The notes under the pieces: generated by a model | What the model was told of the DNA's origin: nothing | The model's input: the letters and a program-made list of their open reading frames with translations, nothing else | Databases searched by the model: none | Position numbers and translations under genes: made by a program | In this document: positions 1 through 10,245 of the stretch, one piece after another | How positions within the stretch are numbered: the first letter of the stretch is position 1 | Layout of the letters: every line of letters starts with the position of its first letter | Assembly: GCF_002887815.1 (NCBI RefSeq) | Contig: NZ_PDHO01000027.1 | Span: 1-64,000 of the forward strand | Reading direction: 5' to 3' | Length of the DNA stretch: 64,000 nucleotides | DNA from: Mycobacterium sp. ENV421 | Lineage (GTDB): Bacteria; Actinomycetota; Actinomycetes; Mycobacteriales; Mycobacteriaceae

Positions 1-892
1 TGCGCAGCACCAGCGTTGCCCGCGGGCGGGTCGGCAGGATGTTCTCGATCAGGTTGGGCCGGTTGATCGAACTCCAGATTTCCCGGGCGGCGGCGACGGC
101 CTGGGTGTCGGTCAGCCCCGCGTAGTGGTGGAAGTGCGAGGCCGGGTTCGCGAACGCGCCCGCCCGCATAGCCAAGAACCGGTCGACGTACCACTTCTCG
201 ATGTCCTCGATGCGGGCGTCGACGTATACCGAGAAGTCGAACAGGTCCGACACCATCAGGGTCGGACCCGTCTGTAGGACGTTGAGTCCCTCGAGGATCA
301 GGATGTCGGGGTGCGTGACGACATGCTTCTCGCCCGGGACGATGTCGTAGATCAGGTGTGAGTACACCGGGGCGCACACCTGATCGGCGCCGGACTTCAC
401 CGTCGTCACGAACCGCATCAGCGCGCGACGGTTGTAACTCTCCGGAAAGCCCTTGCGATGCATCAGGTTTCGGCGGTTCAGCTCGGCGTTCGGATACAGG
501 AAGCCGTCGGTGGTGACCAGGTCGACGCGGGGGTGGTGCTCCCAGCGAGCCAGCAGCGCCTGCAGCACGCGGGCGGTGGTCGACTTGCCGACGGCCACGC
601 TGCCCGCCACACCGATGATGAACGGCACCGGCCGGTCCGGGTTCTGCTGCGGCTCACCGAGGAACTCGGAGGTGGCGGCGAACAGTCGCTGACGCGCGGC
701 CACCTGTAGGTGGATGAGACGGGCCAGCGGAAGGTAGACCTCTTCGACCTCGAGCAGGTCGATCTGCTCGCCCAGGCCGCGCAGCCCAACCAGTTCGTCC
801 TCCGTGAGCTTCAACGGAGTCGACATGCGCAGGGAACGCCATTGACTCCGGTCGAACTCGACGTAAGGGCTGGGTTCGCTCAGCCGCGCCAT
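1..892 (-). CDS. coaA: Pantothenate kinase CoaA (C-terminus beyond window)
   Basis: Type I pantothenate kinase, which phosphorylates pantothenate in the first committed step of coenzyme A synthesis in the cytoplasm. The reverse strand reads [15 protein letters not shown], then the P-loop [17 protein letters not shown] and the conserved [13 protein letters not shown] and [13 protein letters not shown] segments. About 297 codons are present; compared with the M. tuberculosis protein only roughly the last 15 residues lie off the left edge. ATG 892 is preceded at 6 nt by AAGACT, a weak -10 box, and there is no Shine-Dalgarno, so the mRNA may be leaderless. It is divergent from the DUF885 gene, with starts only 31 bp apart. 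Confidence 0.95.
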   Translation of the reverse strand, partial: MARLSEPSPYVEFDRSQWRSLRMSTPLKLTEDELVGLRGLGEQIDLLEVEEVYLPLARLIHLQVAARQRLFAATSEFLGEPQQNPDRPVPFIIGVAGSVAVGKSTTARVLQALLARWEHHPRVDLVTTDGFLYPNAELNRRNLMHRKGFPESYNRRALMRFVTTVKSGADQVCAPVYSHLIYDIVPGEKHVVTHPDILILEGLNVLQTGPTLMVSDLFDFSVYVDARIEDIEKWYVDRFLAMRAGAFANPASHFHHYAGLTDTQAVAAAREIWSSINRPNLIENILPTRPRATLVLR

Positions 893-922
893 GGTGCCAG
901 TCTTGCAGTTAGCTTGGTTGAC

Positions 923-2140
923 ATGCAGCCCGGCACCCTTATCCGCGATTACTTAACCCTCGGTTTGCGGTTCGACCGTATCGAGGAAGGCTACGTCGAC
1001 TCCTTCACCGGCGATCCCGAATTGCGCCGCGCCGTGGCCGGCGAGCCCGCTCCCGAGCCGGCCGAACTGGCCCGGCAGGCCGATCGGTTGCTGACCGAAC
1101 TGCCCGGCGTCGCCCGCGTAGATGGCTTCACCGACCAGCGCGCCGACTTCATCGGTGCGCACCTGCGGGCCCTGCAGTTCTCCGCGCGCAAGTTCGCCGG
1201 CGAGGAGGTGGGCTTCGTCGACGAGGTTCGGAACTACTTCGACGTCGAGATCAGTCGCGGCGACCCCGAGCGCTATCGCGCCGCCCACGCCCGCATCGGC
1301 GAGGTACTCGGCGGCAGCGGCCCGCTGGCCGACCGGATGGAAGCGCACCGCCGCTCCGACGAGATCCCGCCCGAACGGCTCGAGGAGTGCATTCACGCGT
1401 TCTCCAGCGCGCTGCGCGACACGGTGCGGGCCACCTACCCGCTGCCCGATGCCGAGACCATCGTCTACGAGGTGGTCACCGACAAGCCGTGGTCGGGCTT
1501 CAACTACTACAACGGCAACTACACCTCGACCGTCGCGGTCAATGCCGACCTCAAGCAGCAGATGGCGAACCTGCCGCGGCTGGTCGCCCACGAGTCCTAC
1601 CCCGGCCACCACACCGAGCACTGCCGCAAGGAGGCCGGACTGGTGGCCGGCCAGGATCAGCAGGAGCAGACCATCTTCCTGGTCAACACCCCGCAGTGCC
1701 TGATGGCCGAGGGGCTGGCCGATCTGGCGCTGTATGCCGCGGTCGGGCCGGGCTGGGGGAGCTGGGCCGGGGACATCTACGCCGACCTCGGGTTGCGATT
1801 CGACGGCGAGCGTGCCGAGGCGCTGTCGGAAGCGACGGCGGCCCTGGCTGACGTCCGCCAGGACGCCGCGCTGATGCTCCACGATGAGCACCGCGACGTC
1901 GACGACGTCGTCGCCTTTCTGCAGCGTTGGCTGCTGGTCGACGACACCCGGGCGCGGCAGATGCTGCGGTTCCTGTCCTCCCCGCTGTGGCGGGCCTACA
2001 CCAGCACCTACGTCGAGGGATACCGTCTGCTGCGGGGCTGGCTCGACGACCGGCCGGCCGGGGTGGGTCTGACCGAACGCTTCGGCCGGCTGCTCGACGA
2101 GCCGCTCATTCCATCGACATTGCGGGCTGGCATTGAGTGA
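923..2140 (+). CDS. DUF885 family zinc-peptidase-like protein
   Basis: A 405-residue DUF885 protein. The key motif is HESYPGHH at residues 223-230, matching the HExxxGH zincin-like site of this family, with E224 as the presumed catalytic base. Members are often annotated as M32-like carboxypeptidases but substrates are poorly known. The reading frame stays open to 710, inside coaA; ATG 923 is preferred because TAGCTT (910-915) sits 7 nt upstream as a -10 box and the protein then begins [11 protein letters not shown]. No signal peptide is visible, so it should be cytoplasmic. It shares a very short divergent promoter region with coaA. Confidence 0.85.
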   Translation: MQPGTLIRDYLTLGLRFDRIEEGYVDSFTGDPELRRAVAGEPAPEPAELARQADRLLTELPGVARVDGFTDQRADFIGAHLRALQFSARKFAGEEVGFVDEVRNYFDVEISRGDPERYRAAHARIGEVLGGSGPLADRMEAHRRSDEIPPERLEECIHAFSSALRDTVRATYPLPDAETIVYEVVTDKPWSGFNYYNGNYTSTVAVNADLKQQMANLPRLVAHESYPGHHTEHCRKEAGLVAGQDQQEQTIFLVNTPQCLMAEGLADLALYAAVGPGWGSWAGDIYADLGLRFDGERAEALSEATAALADVRQDAALMLHDEHRDVDDVVAFLQRWLLVDDTRARQMLRFLSSPLWRAYTSTYVEGYRLLRGWLDDRPAGVGLTERFGRLLDEPLIPSTLRAGIE

Positions 2141-2273
2141 GGCGTGAGGTTCCGGAATGGGCGATTTGGCCACGTCACCGAACAATGGCGTCGCGGGTAC
2201 GCACCGTTTCGCACTGCGATAGGCTGCGACCGGCCGCGGGCCGGTTGTGCGAATTTCAAACAGGGAGTACGTC

Positions 2274-2693
2274 ATGCACGTTGTCGCCTTCGCGCCGTCG
2301 CGAAAGTCAGAGCTCGAACCGGCAGGAGGGGTCCTGGCAGAAGGATTCCCCATGACGCACTGCTACCTCGAGACTTTGCCGGGACAGATAATTGTTCCGT
2401 TCGTCCTTGCGGTTTACACAAACAACGGTGCTGACATGGATCCGCGCCGCTACATCGTCGCCAAGTCGCCGGAAGGTGAGCGAGTAGGACTCTTGGAGTT
2501 CGCTTGGCATTGGCCCGACGAGCCCGAGTCGCCAGTCAAGTTCCGGGTTTTCGTGCACCATCTACCAATCTGGATTGAATCTGCAGGGCTCTACGAGGTC
2601 GGATTGGCGGACAGCCCTGAATCTGCGCAACTCGATTCGGCATTTCCACTGCCTGTGCACCTGTGGAAGCCCACGACTGCCGATTCGCAATAG
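2274..2693 (+). CDS. Hypothetical protein, possibly DUF6941-like
   Basis: A 139-residue protein that I do not firmly recognise. It looks beta-rich, with segments such as LETLPGQIIVPFVLAVYTNN and GLYEVGLADSPE near the C-terminus. The general pattern resembles DUF6941 proteins but this is only an impression. ATG 2274 is chosen because AGGGAG lies about 6 nt upstream; an in-frame GTG at 2247 would add nine residues. There are no membrane segments or signal peptide. Codon use is less GC-biased than in neighbouring genes, which could mean recent acquisition. It stands alone between the DUF885 gene and glyA. Confidence 0.6.
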   Translation: MHVVAFAPSRKSELEPAGGVLAEGFPMTHCYLETLPGQIIVPFVLAVYTNNGADMDPRRYIVAKSPEGERVGLLEFAWHWPDEPESPVKFRVFVHHLPIWIESAGLYEVGLADSPESAQLDSAFPLPVHLWKPTTADSQ

Positions 2694-2788
2694 CTCGTCG
2701 TGATGGGTCAGCGGGGTTGGCGCCGCGGGCCGACGAGAATTGCCGGGCACTCGTCTGAGCTCCTATTGGTTGCGGATAGGCTCGGAGT

Positions 2789-4246
2789 ATGTCCACCGAC
2801 GCGATTGCGGCCGCCGCTCAGGGCGCCGACTATGCCGCCACCGCCAGCGAGGCGTACCGGGCGGCACTTCAGGTCATCGAGTCCGTCGAGCCGCGGATTG
2901 CCGATGCGACCCGCAAAGAGCTTGCCGATCAACGGGATTCGCTGAAACTGATCGCGAGCGAGAACTACGCCTCACCCGCCGTGCTGCTGACCATGGGCAC
3001 CTGGTTCTCGGACAAGTACGCCGAGGGCACCGTCGGGCACCGGTTCTACGCCGCCTGCCAGAACGTCGACACCGTCGAGTCGCTGGCCGCCGAGCATGCG
3101 CGCGAACTTTTCGGCGCCCCCTACGCCTACGTCCAGCCGCACTCGGGTATCGATGCCAACCTGGTCGCGTTCTGGGCCATCCTGGCCACCCGGATCGAGG
3201 CGCCCGCGCTGACCGATTCGGGGGTCAAGCACATCAACGACCTGTCCGAGGCCGAGTGGGAACGGCTGCGTGCGCGGCTGGGCAGCCAGCGGCTGCTGGG
3301 CATGTCGCTGGACGCGGGTGGTCACCTCACCCACGGTTTCCGGCCCAACATCTCCGGCAAGATGTTCCACCAACGCAGCTACGGCACCGATCACGAGACC
3401 GGCCTGATCGACTACGACGCCGTCCGCGCCGCCGCCAAGGAGTTCAAGCCGCTGATCCTGGTCGCGGGCTATTCGGCCTACCCGCGGCGGGTCAACTTCG
3501 CCACGATGCGCGAGATCGCCGACGAGGTCGGCGCGACCTTGATGGTCGACATGGCGCACTTCGCTGGGTTGGTCGCAGGCAAGGTCTTCACCGGTGACGA
3601 GGATCCGGTGCCGCACGCCCACGTCACCACCACGACCACGCACAAGTCGCTGCGCGGCCCGCGCGGTGGCCTGGTGCTGGCCACCGAGGAGTTCGCGCCC
3701 GCCGTCGACAAGGGTTGCCCGATGGTGCTGGGTGGACCGCTGTCACACGTCATGGCGGCCAAGGCCGTTGCGCTCGCGGAGGCGCGCCAACCGTCGTTCC
3801 AGGCCTACGCCCAGCGGATCGCCGACAACGCCAAGGCCTTCGCCGAGGGTCTGCTCAAGCGCGGCGCCACCCTGGTCACCGGTGGCACCGACAACCATCT
3901 GGTGCTGCTCGACGTCCAGTCCTACGGGCTGACCGGCCGCCAGGCCGAGTCCGCTCTGCTGGATTCCGGTGTGGTCACCAACCGCAACGCGATCCCGTCC
4001 GACCCGAACGGCGCCTGGTACACCAGCGGTATCCGGTTCGGTACGCCGGCGCTGACCACCCGCGGGTTCGGTCCCGAGGAGTTCGACCGGGTTGCCGAGC
4101 TGGTGGTCGAGGTGCTGTCCAACACGCAGGCCGAGGGAACCTCAAAGGCCAAGTACACGCTGGCCGACGGCACCGCCGATCGGGTGCACGCCGCCGCCGC
4201 CGAAATGCTCGAGGCCAATCCGCTGTACCCGGGTCTGACTCTCTAG
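2789..4246 (+). CDS. glyA: Serine hydroxymethyltransferase, long form
   Basis: PLP enzyme interconverting serine and glycine with tetrahydrofolate, feeding one-carbon metabolism. It is 485 residues. The PLP lysine is K286 in [45 protein letters not shown] and [11 protein letters not shown] are typical SHMT blocks. It is about 60 residues longer than M. tuberculosis GlyA1 and reads [10 protein letters not shown] where that protein has HKTLGGGRSG, so it belongs to a different SHMT subgroup although it holds the syntenic slot between coaA and desA2. TAGGCT (2777-2782) ends 6 nt before ATG 2789, suggesting a leaderless mRNA. Confidence 0.93.
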   Translation: MSTDAIAAAAQGADYAATASEAYRAALQVIESVEPRIADATRKELADQRDSLKLIASENYASPAVLLTMGTWFSDKYAEGTVGHRFYAACQNVDTVESLAAEHARELFGAPYAYVQPHSGIDANLVAFWAILATRIEAPALTDSGVKHINDLSEAEWERLRARLGSQRLLGMSLDAGGHLTHGFRPNISGKMFHQRSYGTDHETGLIDYDAVRAAAKEFKPLILVAGYSAYPRRVNFATMREIADEVGATLMVDMAHFAGLVAGKVFTGDEDPVPHAHVTTTTTHKSLRGPRGGLVLATEEFAPAVDKGCPMVLGGPLSHVMAAKAVALAEARQPSFQAYAQRIADNAKAFAEGLLKRGATLVTGGTDNHLVLLDVQSYGLTGRQAESALLDSGVVTNRNAIPSDPNGAWYTSGIRFGTPALTTRGFGPEEFDRVAELVVEVLSNTQAEGTSKAKYTLADGTADRVHAAAAEMLEANPLYPGLTL

Positions 4247-4304
4247 GGGCAGTGGGACGGCGAAACGCCGGTGGCCGGGTTTTCAAACACCCGTGTCTTT
4301 GAGT

Positions 4305-4310
4305 TACAGT
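4305..4310 (+). promoter_or_regulatory. -10 box of desA2 (leaderless)
   Basis: TACAGT fits TANNNT and ends 6 nt before the desA2 ATG. Initiation 7 nt downstream would fall on the A of the start codon. No Shine-Dalgarno precedes the ATG. Confidence 0.55.
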
Positions 4311-4316
4311 TACTTC

Positions 4317-5144
4317 ATGGCACAGAAACCTGTCGCGAATGCGCTGACGCTCGAACTCGAGCCGGTTGTCGCTGACAATCTGGTTCGCTATCTGGCCACC
4401 GCCGATGAGTGGTACGGCCATGACTACGTCCCGTTCGACCAGGGCGAGAACTTCGCCTTCCTGGGCGGCAAGGACTGGGAGCCCTCCCAGGTCACCTTGC
4501 CCTCGGACGTCGTCGACGCCTTGGAGATCCTGCTGATCACCAAGGACAACCTCGCCGGGTATCACCGCGAGCTGGTCGAGCACTTCATCCTCGAGGACAA
4601 GTGGGGCCGCTGGCTGGGCCGGTGGACCGCCGAGGAGAACCTGCACGCCATCGCGGTGCGGAACTACCTCGTGGTCACCCGCAACTTCGACCCGACCGCC
4701 AACGAGGACGTCCGGGTCGCGCACGTCATGCGCGGGTACCGGGCCGATCAGTTCACCCAGATCGAGACGCTGGTCTTCATGGCGCTCTACGAGCGCGCGC
4801 ACGCCGTCTTCACCCGCAACCTCGAGGCCAAGATCGACGAGCCGGTACTCAAAGGACTCGTCGGCCGGATCGCGGCCGACGAAGAACGGCACGAAGAGTT
4901 CTTCGCCAACCTGGTTGCGCACTGCCTGCAAACCCATCGCGACTCGACCATCAACTCGATCGCCCGCCGGGCGGTCGGCTTCGGTCTGGTCGGCGGCGAC
5001 ATCTGGGAGTACCAGGACAAGCTGAACAACGTTGCCCGGGCCGGCATCTTCGACTTCGACGCGTCGCGCACGGTGGTCGCCGACCGCATCGCCGCCTGGG
5101 GTCTGAACGACGAGTCGGTGCTGAAGAAATTCGTTCGCTCATAA
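4317..5144 (+). CDS. desA2: Acyl-ACP desaturase DesA2
   Basis: A 275-residue ferritin-like diiron protein of the acyl-[ACP] desaturase family, essential for mycolic acid synthesis in mycobacteria as I recall. Diiron motifs ExxH are visible twice: EENLH in the first half and DEERHEEFF in the second. The N-terminus MAQKPVANALTLELEPVV closely matches M. tuberculosis DesA2 and fixes the start at ATG 4317 rather than the in-frame ATG 4293. The gene lies 70 bp after glyA and has its own leaderless-type promoter. Family knowledge warns that the DesA2 active site is atypical and its substrate uncertain. Confidence 0.95.
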   Translation: MAQKPVANALTLELEPVVADNLVRYLATADEWYGHDYVPFDQGENFAFLGGKDWEPSQVTLPSDVVDALEILLITKDNLAGYHRELVEHFILEDKWGRWLGRWTAEENLHAIAVRNYLVVTRNFDPTANEDVRVAHVMRGYRADQFTQIETLVFMALYERAHAVFTRNLEAKIDEPVLKGLVGRIAADEERHEEFFANLVAHCLQTHRDSTINSIARRAVGFGLVGGDIWEYQDKLNNVARAGIFDFDASRTVVADRIAAWGLNDESVLKKFVRS

Positions 5145-5199
5145 CACGCCCGCGCGCCTGATCGGCAAGCGCGCTGGGACCGGAGTAGCGTCACTTTCG

Positions 5200-5313
5200 A
5201 TGGCTAGCGACATGCTCTGCTGTCCGGGCGGTACCTATCGTTTCGACTACGACAGGACCGGTCCCGGTCCTGGTGCCGCAGTGTCCGCCGAGGGGTTCGC
5301 GGGGACCGCGTGA
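5200..5313 (+). CDS. Small ORF upstream of phoH2 (possible antitoxin PhoAT)
   Basis: A 37-codon ORF beginning [15 protein letters not shown] and ending 16 nt before the phoH2 GTG. It is too short for routine calling. TAGCGT (5186-5191) ends 8 nt before its ATG, placing transcription start almost at the start codon, so it would be the first cistron of the phoH2 mRNA. PhoH2 of mycobacteria is reported to have a small upstream antitoxin gene (phoAT); whether this ORF corresponds to it is inference. It contains a CC pair but no known domain. It could instead be non-coding leader. Confidence 0.4.
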   Translation: MASDMLCCPGGTYRFDYDRTGPGPGAAVSAEGFAGTA

Positions 5314-5329
5314 ACTACAGGAGCGCCCA

Positions 5330-6649
5330 GTGACCGATTCGCAGTCGCCCGTTCGGACGTATGTGCTCGACACCTCAGTTCTGTTGTCCGACCCGTGGGC
5401 GTGCACCCGGTTCGCCGAACACGAAGTGGTGGTACCGCTCGTGGTCATCAGTGAACTGGAAGCCAAACGCCACCACCACGAGTTGGGATGGTTCGCCCGA
5501 CAGGCGCTGCGGTTGTTCGACGATCTCCGTCTGGAACACGGTCGCTTGGATCAGCCGATACCCATTGGCACACAAGGCGGAACGCTCAACGTCGAACTCA
5601 ACCACAGCGACCAGTCGGTGCTGCCGTCCGGGTTCCGCACCGAGAACAACGACACGCGGATCTTGACGGTCGCCGCCAACCTCGCTGCCGAGGGCAAGCG
5701 AGTCACGTTGGTCAGCAAGGACATTCCGCTGCGGGTCAAGGCAGGCGCGGTCGGTCTGCTGGCCGACGAATACCACGCCCAGGATGTGATCACCTCGGGC
5801 TGGACCGGGATGACCGAGCTCGATGTGGCCCCCGAGGATGTCGACACGATCTTCGCCGAGGGCGAGATCGATCTGGAGGAGGCGCGTAATCTGCCGTGCC
5901 ACACCGGTGTTCGACTGCTCGGCGCCAACTCCAGTGCGCTGGGCCGGGTGAACCCTGACAAGAAGGTTCAGCTGGTGCGGGGTGATCGCGAAGTGTTCGG
6001 CCTCCGCGGAAGGTCCGCCGAACAACGCGTCGCCCTCGACCTGCTGCTCGACGAATCGGTGGGCATCGTGTCGCTGGGCGGCAAGGCAGGCACCGGCAAG
6101 TCGGCGCTGGCGCTGTGCGCAGGTCTGGAGGCGGTGCTGGAGCGCCGTACCCAGCGCAAGGTCGTCGTGTTCCGCCCGCTGTACGCCGTCGGCGGCCAGG
6201 ACCTGGGCTACCTGCCGGGCAGCGAGAGCGACAAGATGGGCCCGTGGGCGCAGGCCGTCTTCGACACCCTCGAGGGCCTGGCGTCACCGGCGGTGCTGGA
6301 AGAGGTCCTCTCCCGCGGGATGCTCGAGGTGCTGCCCCTGACGCACATCCGCGGCCGTTCGCTGCACGACTCGTTCGTGATCGTCGACGAAGCGCAGTCG
6401 CTGGAGCGCAACGTGCTGTTGACCGTGCTGTCGCGGCTGGGCAGCGGCTCGCGGGTGGTGCTGACCCACGACGTCGCGCAGCGCGACAACCTCCGGGTCG
6501 GGCGTCACGACGGTGTGGCCGCGGTCATCGAGAAGCTCAAGGGGCATCCGCTGTTCGCCCACATCACGCTGATGCGCAGCGAACGTTCCCCGATCGCCGC
6601 GCTGGTCACCGAGATGCTCGAGGAGATCAGCCCTGGCGCCCTGCCCTGA
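5330..6649 (+). CDS. phoH2: PhoH2: PIN-domain RNase fused to PhoH ATPase/helicase
   Basis: A 439-residue fusion. The N-terminal PIN domain carries acidic residues in [11 protein letters not shown] and [10 protein letters not shown] and is a predicted RNase. The C-terminal PhoH domain has Walker [15 protein letters not shown] and Walker [11 protein letters not shown]. In M. tuberculosis and M. smegmatis this protein is reported to couple ATP-dependent RNA unwinding and cleavage. GTG 5330 gives [18 protein letters not shown], matching Rv1095; the frame is open 57 nt further upstream but that extension is not conserved. GGAG lies 7 nt before the GTG. A small ORF just upstream may be its antitoxin. 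Confidence 0.93.
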   Translation: MTDSQSPVRTYVLDTSVLLSDPWACTRFAEHEVVVPLVVISELEAKRHHHELGWFARQALRLFDDLRLEHGRLDQPIPIGTQGGTLNVELNHSDQSVLPSGFRTENNDTRILTVAANLAAEGKRVTLVSKDIPLRVKAGAVGLLADEYHAQDVITSGWTGMTELDVAPEDVDTIFAEGEIDLEEARNLPCHTGVRLLGANSSALGRVNPDKKVQLVRGDREVFGLRGRSAEQRVALDLLLDESVGIVSLGGKAGTGKSALALCAGLEAVLERRTQRKVVVFRPLYAVGGQDLGYLPGSESDKMGPWAQAVFDTLEGLASPAVLEEVLSRGMLEVLPLTHIRGRSLHDSFVIVDEAQSLERNVLLTVLSRLGSGSRVVLTHDVAQRDNLRVGRHDGVAAVIEKLKGHPLFAHITLMRSERSPIAALVTEMLEEISPGALP

Positions 6650-6684
6650 CGGGCGGGTGTCAGGGACCAGGCAGCTTGGCCCGG

Positions 6685-6690
6685 TAAAAT
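6685..6690 (+). promoter_or_regulatory. -10 box of the NodB deacetylase gene (leaderless)
   Basis: TAAAAT, a near-consensus -10 hexamer, ends 7 nt before GTG 6698. No Shine-Dalgarno precedes the GTG, so the transcript probably starts at or next to the initiation codon. Confidence 0.6.
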
Positions 6691-6697
6691 CAGTCGC

Positions 6698-7579
6698 GTG
6701 TCACGCCGTCCCGACAGCCTGTCCTGGTCCTATCTGCGAACTGTCGTAGGTGTCGTGGCGGGCGTGGCCGTCGTCGTCATCGGGGGCTTCACCGGGCACG
6801 TCAAGGTGGCCAAGGCTGATTCCGTCGACTGCTCGGTGGTCAAGTGTGTGGCGTTGACCTTCGACGACGGGCCGTCGCCGTACACCGACCGGCTGCTGGG
6901 CATCCTCAACGACAACGACGCCAAGGCCACCTTCTTCGAGATCGGCAACAAGGTGGCGGCCAACCCGGCCGGCGCGAAACGGGTGGTCGACGCCGGCATG
7001 GAGCTGGGCAGCCACACCTGGGAACACCCGAACATGACGACGATCCCCCCGGAGGATGTGCCGGCCCAGTTCAGCAAGGCCAACGACGCGATCAAGGCGG
7101 CCACCGGACAGACCCCGGTGCTGTGGCGGCCGGCCGGCGGGCTCACCAACGATGCGGTCAACAAGGTTGCCGCCCAGTACGGGCTCGCCGCGATCCTGTG
7201 GGATGTGATCCCGTTCGACTGGATGAACGACTCCAACACCGCCGCCACCCGGTACATGCTGATGACCCAGATCAAGCCCAACTCGGTGGTGCTGTTGCAC
7301 GATGTCTACTCGTCCACAGTGGACCTGGTCGAGCAGTTCATCCCGGTGCTGAAAGCCAACGGCTATCACCTGGTCACCGTGACCCAGATGCTGGGCCCGC
7401 GCGCGCCGGGCAGCGTGTACGGCAGCCGTGACAACGGACCGCCGGCCAACGAACTCCAGGACATCCCCGCCAGCGACATCCCGACCCTGCCCGCCACCCC
7501 GTCGCCCAAACCGATGCCGAACATTCCGATCACCGACATCCCGGGGGCCAATTCCGGCGGCTCCAACAACGGCGCGTAG
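6698..7579 (+). CDS. NodB-domain polysaccharide deacetylase (Rv1096-like)
   Basis: A 293-residue carbohydrate esterase family 4 protein, probably a peptidoglycan or cell-wall polysaccharide deacetylase. An N-terminal hydrophobic segment (about residues 10-30) is a signal peptide or membrane anchor. NodB motifs: TFDDGPSPYTD (motif 1, the DD pair for base and metal), SHTWEHPNM (HxxxH metal ligands), RPAGG, and LLHDVYS with the late histidine. The C-terminal tail of about 40 residues is rich in proline and serine. Close similarity to Rv1096 fixes identity and start. The antiporter gene follows after 13 bp, perhaps in the same transcript. Confidence 0.92.
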   Translation: MSRRPDSLSWSYLRTVVGVVAGVAVVVIGGFTGHVKVAKADSVDCSVVKCVALTFDDGPSPYTDRLLGILNDNDAKATFFEIGNKVAANPAGAKRVVDAGMELGSHTWEHPNMTTIPPEDVPAQFSKANDAIKAATGQTPVLWRPAGGLTNDAVNKVAAQYGLAAILWDVIPFDWMNDSNTAATRYMLMTQIKPNSVVLLHDVYSSTVDLVEQFIPVLKANGYHLVTVTQMLGPRAPGSVYGSRDNGPPANELQDIPASDIPTLPATPSPKPMPNIPITDIPGANSGGSNNGA

Positions 7580-7592
7580 TCGGCGCGCCTAG

Positions 7593-8792
7593 GTGCACAC
7601 CGCCACCTCGTTCGTCCTGACCCTGCTGGTCCTGGCCTATGCCGTGGTGTCGGGCTTGGTCGGCCGGTGGTACGTCGCGCCGGCGTTGATCTTCGTCGGG
7701 CTGGGAATGTTGTTCGGCCCCTTCGGTTTCAACCTCCTGCAAGCCGGTCCCGGCACCGAGGGCTTCACGATCCTGGCGCAGCTCGCGCTGACCGTGATCC
7801 TGTTCAACCAGGCCGCCAAGCTGGATCCGGGCAAGGTGCTCCGGCGTGGGCACGTCACGTTCCGGCTGCTGGTGATCGGCATACCGCTGACTCTGGTGCT
7901 GGGCACACTGACCGCGGCGGCGCTGCTCCCGGTGTTGCCGTGGTGGGAGGCGGTGTGCCTGGCGGCGATCGTGGCGCCCACTGAGGTGGCGCTCATCGAA
8001 GCGCTGACCGAAGACGGCCGGATTCCGGAGCGGGTGCGCAACGCTCTGTCGGTGGAAAGCGGCTTCTACGACGGCTTCGCACTGGCCGTGCTGCTGGCCG
8101 CACTCGCGTTGGCCTCGGCGCACACCGACGAACGCCCGCGGGACTGGACGTGGTTCGTGGTGCGCACCGAGGTGGTGTCGTTGGCGATCGGGGCGGCCGT
8201 CGGACTGTTGGGCGCGGCGGTGATCGCGTGGTCGCGGCGGCGGGAGTGGATGAACGACACCTGGGCTCAACTGGCCACCCTGGCCGTCGCGCTGATCTGT
8301 TTCGAGTTCGGGGAGCGGGTACACGCCAGCGGATTCGTCGCCGCCTTCACCGGTGGTCTGGCATTCGCGGTCGTGGCGCGGCGCAGCAACACCCAAGTGT
8401 CGAACCAGGTTTCCGATGCGACCGCGCAGCTGCTGGAGCTGTTGGTGTTCGCGATGTTCGGCGCGTTCGCGGTGATCGACGCCTGGCAGCATACGAGTTG
8501 GCGAGTGGTGCTGTTCTGCGTCGTGGCGGTGTTCGGGGTGCGCCTGATCGCGGTGCTGGTCGCGTTGATCCGCACCGACCTACCCGGCTACAGCCGGGTA
8601 TTCATCGGCTGGTTCGGACCGAGGGGGATCGGCACCGTGGTGCTGGGGCTGCTGGTGATCGAGCGCGGTGAGATCCAACATCCCGATGTGCTCACCCAAG
8701 CCGGAGTGATCGCGGTGACGCTGAGCCTGGTGGTGCACAGTATCACTGCGCCCCTTGGGATTTCACGCTACCGGCAGCGCCGCCGCGCCTAG
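7593..8792 (+). CDS. Cation:proton antiporter (CPA family)
   Basis: A 399-residue membrane protein with about 11-12 hydrophobic segments from [17 protein letters not shown] onward, characteristic of NhaP/Kef-type Na+(K+)/H+ exchangers. Conserved-looking membrane features include [13 protein letters not shown] near residue 30 and [16 protein letters not shown] near residue 335. It probably exchanges Na+ or K+ for H+ across the cytoplasmic membrane. It starts with GTG 13 bp after the deacetylase gene and is not, as far as I recall, part of the M. tuberculosis order here. Its TAG stop shares a CTAG with the convergent PGRS gene. Confidence 0.88.
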   Translation: MHTATSFVLTLLVLAYAVVSGLVGRWYVAPALIFVGLGMLFGPFGFNLLQAGPGTEGFTILAQLALTVILFNQAAKLDPGKVLRRGHVTFRLLVIGIPLTLVLGTLTAAALLPVLPWWEAVCLAAIVAPTEVALIEALTEDGRIPERVRNALSVESGFYDGFALAVLLAALALASAHTDERPRDWTWFVVRTEVVSLAIGAAVGLLGAAVIAWSRRREWMNDTWAQLATLAVALICFEFGERVHASGFVAAFTGGLAFAVVARRSNTQVSNQVSDATAQLLELLVFAMFGAFAVIDAWQHTSWRVVLFCVVAVFGVRLIAVLVALIRTDLPGYSRVFIGWFGPRGIGTVVLGLLVIERGEIQHPDVLTQAGVIAVTLSLVVHSITAPLGISRYRQRRRA

Positions 8793-10183
8793 GCGGCGCC
8801 GGCGCCGTCACCCCCGCTGCCACCGGCACCGCCGGTGCCACCGTTGGCCCCGTTGTGGTTGTTGCCGGGATTCGTTCCGTTTCCGCCGTTGCCGGGTGTC
8901 GCGCCACTGCTGCCGGCGCCACCGCCGCCACCGGCACCTCCGGTTCCGCCGTTGGCGCCGGTCCCGCCCGCACCGGTCGAGCCGCCGGTACCGCCGGTGC
9001 CGCCTTTGCCGCCCTTACCGCCCGCGCCGGTAGAACTCGTTCCGCCCTGACCACCCTGACCGGCGGTGCCGGCGTTGCCTCCCGCAGCACCCGCGCCGGT
9101 GCCGCCCTGACCGCCGGTGCCGCCCTGACCGCCTTGGCCGCCGGTTCCGCCGGTCGTGCTGCCGGTGCCGCCCTTACCGCCCTTGCCGCCATTACCGCCG
9201 GTTCCGCCGACTCCGTCCGCGCCGAGGTTCGGACCACCGGTGCCGCCTTGACCGCCTTGGCCGCCCGTCCCGCCGACCACACCCGCGCCGCCGTTGCCAC
9301 CGTCGGCGCCGTTGCCGCCGGGGACAGCGGGATCGTTGCTGTGGACGCCGTCTCCGCCGACGCCACCGTCGCCGCCGTTTCCGGTCGTCCCGTTGCCGGC
9401 GAGGAAGCCGCCGTTGCCCCCGGCCCCGGCGTCTCCGCCGTCACCGCCGGTGCCGGGTGGGACCACTCCCGCCGGGTTGCCGTACCCGGCGCCGCCGAGG
9501 CCGCCGGTCCCGCCCGAGCCGCCGGCGCCGCCGAAGAATCCGCCGTTTCCGCCTTGGCCGCCGGCTCCGCCCTTGTCGCCGGTGACCGACGAGATGGTGC
9601 CTATGGTGCCGGCGCCACCTTGACCGCCGGCACCGCCTGCACCGAAGAAGAGCCCGCCGTTGCCGCCGCGGCCGCCGACTTCACCGGCCAGGCCATTGCC
9701 GCCGGTGCCGCCGGTGCCGAAGAAGAGGCCGCCGTTGCCGCCGTTGCCTCCGTTCAGGCCGTCACCGCCGCGGCCGAACAGGATGCCGGCGTTGCCGCCG
9801 TTGCACGCGGTACCCGTGCAACCTTCTTGGGCGTCGAGTCCGTCACCGATCAGCCAGCCACCACGGCCGATCGGCCGAAAGACGTCGAAACCGTTGACAG
9901 TGACGGCGGAGGCGAGTGCGGTGGGCGTGAACGCACCGCCGATCAACGAGTTGTGGTTGTCGAGGAACCACAGGTCCGAGCCGGGGCTCAACGGTGAGGG
10001 CGCCAACGGCGATCCGAACGACGCCAGTTGGACCGCGGGCGACAAGGTCGCCGGCGCCGGCGTGTCGGGGGAGGAGGCGAGCAGGACGCCGACGCTCAGC
10101 ATCGCCGTTCCGCCGACCCCGGCGGTGATGCATCGCCGAGCTGACATGCCTGCGGGACGGCCGACCTTGCGATGTTTGGACAT
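8789..10183 (-). CDS. PGRS-repeat secreted protein lacking a PE domain
   Basis: A 464-residue protein. Residues 1-45 have basic residues then [18 protein letters not shown], a signal-peptide-like start, and not the helical PE domain. Residues about 45-115 form a unique linker ([34 protein letters not shown]) resembling the junction after PE in PE_PGRS proteins. From about residue 115 to the end the protein is almost wholly Gly-rich PGRS (GGNGG, GGTGG, GGQGG units), with recurring NGGLFFGxGGxGG blocks. AAGGGGG precedes ATG 10183. Probably exported or surface-exposed; function unknown. The repeat DNA makes long false ORFs in other frames. Confidence 0.85.
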   Translation of the reverse strand: MSKHRKVGRPAGMSARRCITAGVGGTAMLSVGVLLASSPDTPAPATLSPAVQLASFGSPLAPSPLSPGSDLWFLDNHNSLIGGAFTPTALASAVTVNGFDVFRPIGRGGWLIGDGLDAQEGCTGTACNGGNAGILFGRGGDGLNGGNGGNGGLFFGTGGTGGNGLAGEVGGRGGNGGLFFGAGGAGGQGGAGTIGTISSVTGDKGGAGGQGGNGGFFGGAGGSGGTGGLGGAGYGNPAGVVPPGTGGDGGDAGAGGNGGFLAGNGTTGNGGDGGVGGDGVHSNDPAVPGGNGADGGNGGAGVVGGTGGQGGQGGTGGPNLGADGVGGTGGNGGKGGKGGTGSTTGGTGGQGGQGGTGGQGGTGAGAAGGNAGTAGQGGQGGTSSTGAGGKGGKGGTGGTGGSTGAGGTGANGGTGGAGGGGGAGSSGATPGNGGNGTNPGNNHNGANGGTGGAGGSGGDGAGAA

Positions 10184-10245
10184 GCGAACCCCCTTGAGTC
10201 AACGCCACCGAACAAACTTGAGTGTTTGCTGTGAGCGGATGGCTC

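Noticed and set aside
953-2353. 466-codon open frame on the minus strand
   Set aside because: Antisense shadow of the DUF885 gene with no recognisable domain.
8743-10183. Long open frames on both strands within the PGRS gene (for example 8855-9997 plus and 8743-9444 minus)
   Set aside because: They arise from GC-rich glycine-repeat DNA. Only the minus-strand frame ending at 8789 gives a signal-like start and a recognisable PGRS pattern.
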